64,000 nucleotides of DNA from Cunninghamia lanceolata (taxonomy: Eukaryota > Streptophyta > Pinopsida > Cupressales > Cupressaceae), in contig BSBN01001017.1 of assembly GCA_027924645.1 (NCBI GenBank), positions 10,070,501 to 10,134,500 of the forward strand, read 5' to 3'. The notes beneath the pieces are model-generated. The model saw nothing but the letters and a program-made list of their open reading frames with translations. It did no database searches and had not been told where the DNA came from. The translations under genes and the position numbers were made by a program. Every line of letters begins with the position of its first letter. Positions within the stretch are counted from its first letter, which is position 1. Positions 59,265-64,000 of the stretch are shown here, piece after piece.

Positions 59265-59735
59265 GAGAGTCTCTCTCTCTCTCTCTCTCTCTTCATTTCT
59301 CTATCCTATAAATAGAGAGGGATCGGGAGACAGGAGAGATAGAGAGGGACATGGAGATAGAGAGGATAGGTGGAGATAGAGATGGAGAGAGGGAGAGATG
59401 GGGATTGAGATAGAGAAATGGGTCTATAGAGGGAGAAAGATAGAGGTACATATATATAGAGAGGGGAGATATAGGGAGATAGATCTAGCAATGGAGAGAT
59501 AGATAGGGAAATACAAAGAGAGAGGTAGAGAGGTGCATATTAAGAGATGGGGTTATGAGGATAGATAGCTTGATAGGGAAAGGGATCAAGAGATGTCTAG
59601 AGACATAGGGAGAGAGATTTTAAGAGATAGATGGATGGGGAGAGAGATAGAGAGGAGGAGAGAGAGGTAGCGAGGGATAGATTAAGAGATAGGGATCCAT
59701 ATGTCCAAAGAGATAGAGATAGGGATCCCTATTCT
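59265..59735 (+). repeat. CT run followed by GA-rich degenerate microsatellite
   Basis: A (CT) run at 59,268-59,292 turns into GAGAGATAGAGAGG-type sequence for about 430 bp. Its reverse-strand ORF of Ser/Leu/Pro/Tyr repeats (59,306-59,491) is a by-product. Confidence 0.9.
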
Positions 59736-61067
59736 CCCCTCTACCTAAACCCTAAATCTAAACCTCTAAACCATAAACCTAAACCCTAAATAATGCCCCT
59801 AAACCCTAACCCCTAAGCCCTAAACCATAAAACCTAGAAGCAACCCTAACCTCTATCTCCCTATCTCTCCCAATTTCTATTGGTCTCCTCACTCTATCTC
59901 TCTCTAAACCCTAAACCCTAACCCCTAAACTCAAGCAACCCTAAACCCTAAACTTGAGCATCCCTAAACCTCTAAAGCCTAAATAATTCCCCTAAACCCT
60001 TACCCTAAACCCTAAACACTATTTACTTGAGCAACCCTAAAATCATGTAAACCTCAAATAGTGATGGAGGAAGAGATAGAAAGGTAGAATTAGAGAGAGA
60101 GAGAGAGAGGAGACATAGATATCTCTCCTAGGCTTGGTCTCCTCTATATCTCCCTATTCGCCTCTCTACCTAAACCTCTAAACCTTAACCCCTAATCCCT
60201 AAACCATAAAAAATGCCCCTAAACCCTAACCCCTAACTCTTAAACCCTAAAAATGAGCAACCCTAAACCCCTAACCCCTAAACCATAAAACCTGGAAGCA
60301 ACCCTAAACCACTATCTCCCTATCTCTCCTAATCTCTATTGGTCCCCTCGCTCTATCTCTCTCTAAACCCTAAACCATAACCCCTAAACACAAGCAACCC
60401 TAAACACTAAACACTAAACCCCTAACCCCTAAACACTAAACCCTAAACCCCTAAAGCCTAAATAATTCCCCTAAACCCTAAACCCTATTTACTTGAGCAA
60501 CCCTAAACTCATGTAAACCTCAAATAGTGAGGGAGGGAGAGATAGAAAGGTAGAGTTAGAGAGAGGGGATCGAAAGAGATCTAGCAAGATAGAGAGACAG
60601 GGAGAGAGAGAGAGAGAGATAGAGAGAGGTAGGTATAGTTAGAGAGAGGGATAGAGGAGATAGAGATATCTCTCCTAGGCTCGGTCTCCTCTATATCTCC
60701 CTATTCACCTCTCTACCTAAACCATAAACCTAAACCTCTAAACCTTAACCCCTAACCCCTAAACCATAAATAATGCCCCTAACCCCTAAACCCTAATAAC
60801 GAGCAACCCTAAACCACTAAACCATAAAACCTAGAAGCAACCCTAAACCTCTATCTCCCTATCTCTCCCAATCTCTATTGGTCCCCTCATTCTATCTCTC
60901 TAAACCCTAAATCCTAACCCCTAAACTCAAGCAACCCTAAACCCCTAACCCCTAAACCCTAAACCCTATTTACTTGAGCACCCCTAAACTCATGTAAACC
61001 TCAAATAGTGAGGGAGGGACAGATAGAAAGGTAGAGTTAGAGAGATGGGATCAAAAGAGATCTAGCA

Positions 61068-61111
<44 letters not shown>

Positions 61112-61852
61112 GAGACTGAGATATCTCTCCTAGGCTCGGTCTCCTCTATATCTCCCTATTCACCTCTCTACCTAAACCTCTGAACCTTAACCCCTAACCC
61201 ATAAACCATAAACCATAAACTATAAATAATGTCCCTAAACCCTAACCCCTAACCCCTAAACCCTAAAAATGAGCAACCCTAAACCCCTAACCCCTAACCC
61301 CTAAACCATAAAACCTGGAAGCAACCCTAAACCTCTATCTCCCTATCTCTCCCAATCTCTATTGGAACCCTCACTCTATCTCTCTCTAAACCCTAAACTC
61401 AAGCAACCCTAAACCCTAAACCCTAAACTTGAGCATCCCTAAACCCCTAAATCCTAAATAAATCCCCTAAACCTTTACCCTAAACCCTAAACCCTATTTA
61501 CTTGAGTAACCCTAAACTCATGTAAACCTCAAATAATGAGGGAGGGAGAGATAGAAAGGTAGAGTTAGAGAGAGGGGATCGAAAGAGATCTAGCAAGATA
61601 GAGAGACAAGGAGAGAGAGATATAGAGGTAGGTATAGTTAGAGAGAGGGATAGAGGAGACAAAGATATCTCTCCCAGGCTCGGTCTCCTCTATATCTCCC
61701 TATTCACCTCTCTACCTAAACCATAAACCTAAACCTCTAAACCTTAACCCCTAACCCCTAAACCATAAACCCTAAACCATAAATAATGCCCCTAAACCCT
61801 AACCCCTAACCCCTAAACCATAAAACCTGGAAGCAACCCTAAACCTGGAAGA
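59736..61852 (+). repeat. Higher-order array of telomere-like CCCTAAA repeats and GA blocks
   Basis: Degenerate CCCTAAA/CCCCTAA/ACCATAA units, the plant telomere motif, alternate with GAGA blocks and a constant phrase. The phrase GGTCTCCTCTATATCTCCCT appears near 60,139, 60,684, 61,139 and 61,682, giving periods of about 545, 455 and 543 bp. Each period also holds GGAAGCAACCCTAAAC or AGAAGCAACCCTAAAC, TATTTACTTGAG and GAGGGAGAGATAGAAAGGTA. Confidence 0.92.
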
Positions 61853-62940
61853 TAATTATTTGATTGTCCATGTTTTCTTGGGGACCAATTGTCTCATCAT
61901 GGGATATTGATGGATAATGAATAGGACTAGCACGGGATGATGGATAGGGCTAATGGGATGGTGGATAAGAGTGATGTAGGAACTTACTTGCTCATGGATA
62001 AGATCTCAGGATCATAGATAATATCTTGATCACAAGGAGGGTAAGCATGGATAGTGCAATATTAGATATGGATAGGATAAGTGGGGATGCATTAATATTC
62101 ATTTGATTGGGGAGTAAGAGGTGGTGATGGGGGTTCACTAGGAGATGTTGGAGGATTAATGATGGGATCTATGTATAGAGGGGTTGATCATGAGATGGTA
62201 AGGGAAACGAGATGGGATTAGATGGGATGTTTGGATTTAGATTAGGATGGGTGGTTGGTGTTTCCACATTCTTTGGACTAGGCTAGATTAAAGTATAGCT
62301 ATTGGGTTTCTTAGTTGGATGTGATGGGTTCTTGGATCCAGGATCAATAATCTTTGGATGTTTGACAACATGGCTACATGATGGGGTTTGACTTGGACTT
62401 ATGGTAGGAGACTCTTAAAGTGAAATGGATAGACATAGGAGTGGATGATGGTGTTGGAGTGGTATACATGTTATTAGGGGGTTCTTTGTTGGGCTCGAGG
62501 ATAGGAATTTGAGTACACGATGTTCTTAGATTCCTTGCTAATAGTCCTTGGGTCACATCCTTCATGGCTTCATGGGTTGATGGACTAGGATATGCATATA
62601 GTTGATGGATAATGATGGAAGATGTTGTGGGGTTACAATTAGGATCGAGTGAATGGATATAGGAGGCCCGGATGGATTAGGATTGGGAGTGTTAGAGGGG
62701 GATGAAATTGGATTAGTGGATTTGGATGGCTCCATATCTTTGCTTTTATTTTTGGATTTTGTAAAAGACTCTTCAAGGAGAAAAATTTTCAAGCATTCAT
62801 GGGTTGATGGATTAGAGCTTAGAATGTTTGATGGTGGATTAGATAGTAAGTTATATGGTGGATGGATGATAGGGATTGATGGATTAGGAGATGGGTGGAC
62901 TAATGCATTAGTATTACGAGGATTGGAGGGAAATTATAAA
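61853..62940. other. GGAT/GATG-rich stretch, no supported gene
   Basis: Short-word repeats of GATGGAT, ATGGGATG and GGATTAG dominate. ORFs on both strands reflect this composition. It separates two telomere-like blocks. Confidence 0.5.
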
Positions 62941-62944
62941 ATAA

Positions 62945-63240
62945 TTCCCCTTTATCACTAACCCCTAAACCCTAAACTTGAGCAACCCTAGAAACTCATA
63001 AACCCTAAATAATTTACCCCTAAAGGTCTGAGCAACCCTAAACTCATAAACCCTAAATATGCCCCTAAACCTGAGCAACCCTAAACTCTTTGTCTCCCAA
63101 AACCCCAAAACCCTAAATAATACCCCTAAAATCTAACCCCTAAACCATAAACCCAAGAAACCGTAAACCCCTAAACCATAAATAATTCCACTAAACCCTA
63201 AACTTAAACAACCCTAAATTCATAAACCCCACCAACCCTC
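62945..63240 (+). repeat. Second telomere-like CCCTAAA block
   Basis: Degenerate ACCCTAAA units with the phrases GAGCAACCCTAAACTC and CCCTAAATAAT, like the larger array at 59.7-61.8 kb but without its GA blocks. Confidence 0.88.
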
Positions 63241-63908
63241 TCTCTCTCTCTCTCCAAAACAAGAAAACTAGGACTCTCTCTCTCTCTCTCCCATCCATCT
63301 CTATCCTCTCTCCCTCTTCCTCCCTCTCCTCTCACATGCCGACAAAGAATATGGAAACAAGAAAACTAGGACATGCAAAGAGGAATGAGGATATAAATTG
63401 GGAGGATGAAATGGAAACAAGAAAATTTATGAAATTTGATTAGATGGGAATAATGACGAGGAGAGGTAGAAAGGGGAGGGAAGTAGAGAGTGAGAGAGAG
63501 GATAGGAGGTAGTGACAGGAGGGAAGTAGAGAGTGAGAGAGGACCGTAGGAGGTAGACAAGGGAAGGAAGAAGAGAGAGAGGGTAGGAGGTAGACAAGGG
63601 AGGGAAGCAAAGATTGAGAGAGAGGGTTGGAGGTAGACAGGGGAGGGAAGTAGAAAGTGAGAGAGAGGGAGGGGGGATAAGAGAGTGAGAGAGAAGGTAG
63701 GAGGTAGAGAGGCGAAGGAAGCAAAGACTCAAAAAGAGGGTAGGAGGTAAATAGGAGAGGGAATTAGAGAGTGAGAGAGAGGGTAGAAGGTAGATAGGGG
63801 AGGGAAGAAGAGAGTGAGAGAGAAGGTAGGAGGTAGAGAGGGGAGGGAAGCAGAGACTCAGAGAAAGGGTAGGACGTAGAGAGGGGAGAGAAGTAGAGAG
63901 AGAGAGAC
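63236..63908 (+). repeat. CT microsatellites and a GA-rich minisatellite, unit about 44-46 bp
   Basis: CT runs at 63,239-63,252 and 63,274-63,290 precede a tandem array (about 63,450-63,905) of GGGAGGGAAGTAGAGAGTGA plus GAGAGAGGGTAGGAGGTAGA and variants. The long Ser/Leu/Pro ORFs on the - strand (63,427-63,996 and others) are by-products of it. Confidence 0.9.
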
Positions 63909-63918
63909 AATAGGATGT

Positions 63919-64000
63919 GTAGCTGCCCTTGTAGACATGTATGAAAAGCATGGAAGCATAGACAAGGCATGTCAATTGTATGGCATAACACCTCAAAGAG
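63919..64000 (+). pseudogene. PPR repeat fragment running off the right edge
   Basis: The + strand reads VAALVDMYEKHGSIDKACQL, then YGITPQR, the junction of two PPR motifs (compare DMYAKCGSIDKARELF and MPQR). It is 27 codons and open to the edge. Orientation is opposite to the PPR remnant at 50-52 kb. Whether it belongs to a working gene cannot be seen. It abuts the GA minisatellite, which argues for a fragment. Confidence 0.75.

Noticed and set aside
63427..63996. 189-codon Ser/Leu/Pro ORF on the - strand
   Set aside because: Antisense of the GA minisatellite and of the PPR fragment.

Overview
The window looks like plant nuclear DNA from a gymnosperm, most likely a conifer. The evidence is AT-rich intergenic sequence dense in retrotransposons, a decayed and very homogeneous tandem PPR gene of the kind common in conifers, Arabidopsis-type (CCCTAAA) telomere-like repeats inside the sequence, and few intact genes. 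The species cannot be fixed from sequence alone. I see no rRNA, tRNA or CRISPR feature.

Layout. Bases 1-7,500 hold gene pieces on the + strand: a duplicated mini-exon, one auxin-response-factor (ARF) exon, and the first exon of a BAC2-like mitochondrial carrier with a possible short terminal exon at 4.5 kb. A solo LTR with an exact target-site duplication lies at 9.85-10.68 kb, followed by a TRIM-like miniature element. From 12.2 to 25.5 kb a LINE ORF1 (DUF4283 plus CCHC knuckle, - strand) is split by an 11.6-kb chromovirus (Ty3/gypsy with chromodomain, 3.1-kb LTRs, Met-tRNA primer site), and separately by a 5'-truncated LINE tail with a 17-bp target duplication. Bases 28.6-30.9 kb hold a multi-exon, stop-riddled gene of unknown family.

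From 30,997 to 49,990 there is one young, full-length Tat-lineage Ty3/gypsy element on the - strand. Its LTRs are 1,088 and 1,086 bp and differ at about six bases and one 2-bp indel, and the target duplication CATGT is exact. It encodes gag, protease, a G-patch, RT, a gypsy-type RNase H, a second archaeal-type RNase H and integrase, interrupted by one stop codon. Between pol and the 3' LTR, on the opposite strand, it carries an ORF of about 800 codons for a plant-mobile-domain (PMD/MAIN-like) protein with an AT-hook-like basic stretch and a coiled coil. That ORF has six in-frame stops, each explainable by C-to-T change at a CG or CHG site. Both untranslated ends are filled with spaced GCGC motifs.

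After 50 kb come a decayed PPR gene (- strand) and a 2.9-kb giant palindrome made of 359-bp tandem repeats (forward arm, then inverted arm). A 52-bp palindrome with an ATTATAAT core follows, then a 2.1-kb higher-order array of telomere-like and GA repeats, GA-rich minisatellites, and a second PPR fragment running off the right edge.

The intact-looking biology is almost all mobile-element biology. The strongest candidate for something under-described is the Tat element with its antisense PMD gene and terminal GCGC motif arrays. The 359-bp palindromic array is the next most interesting.
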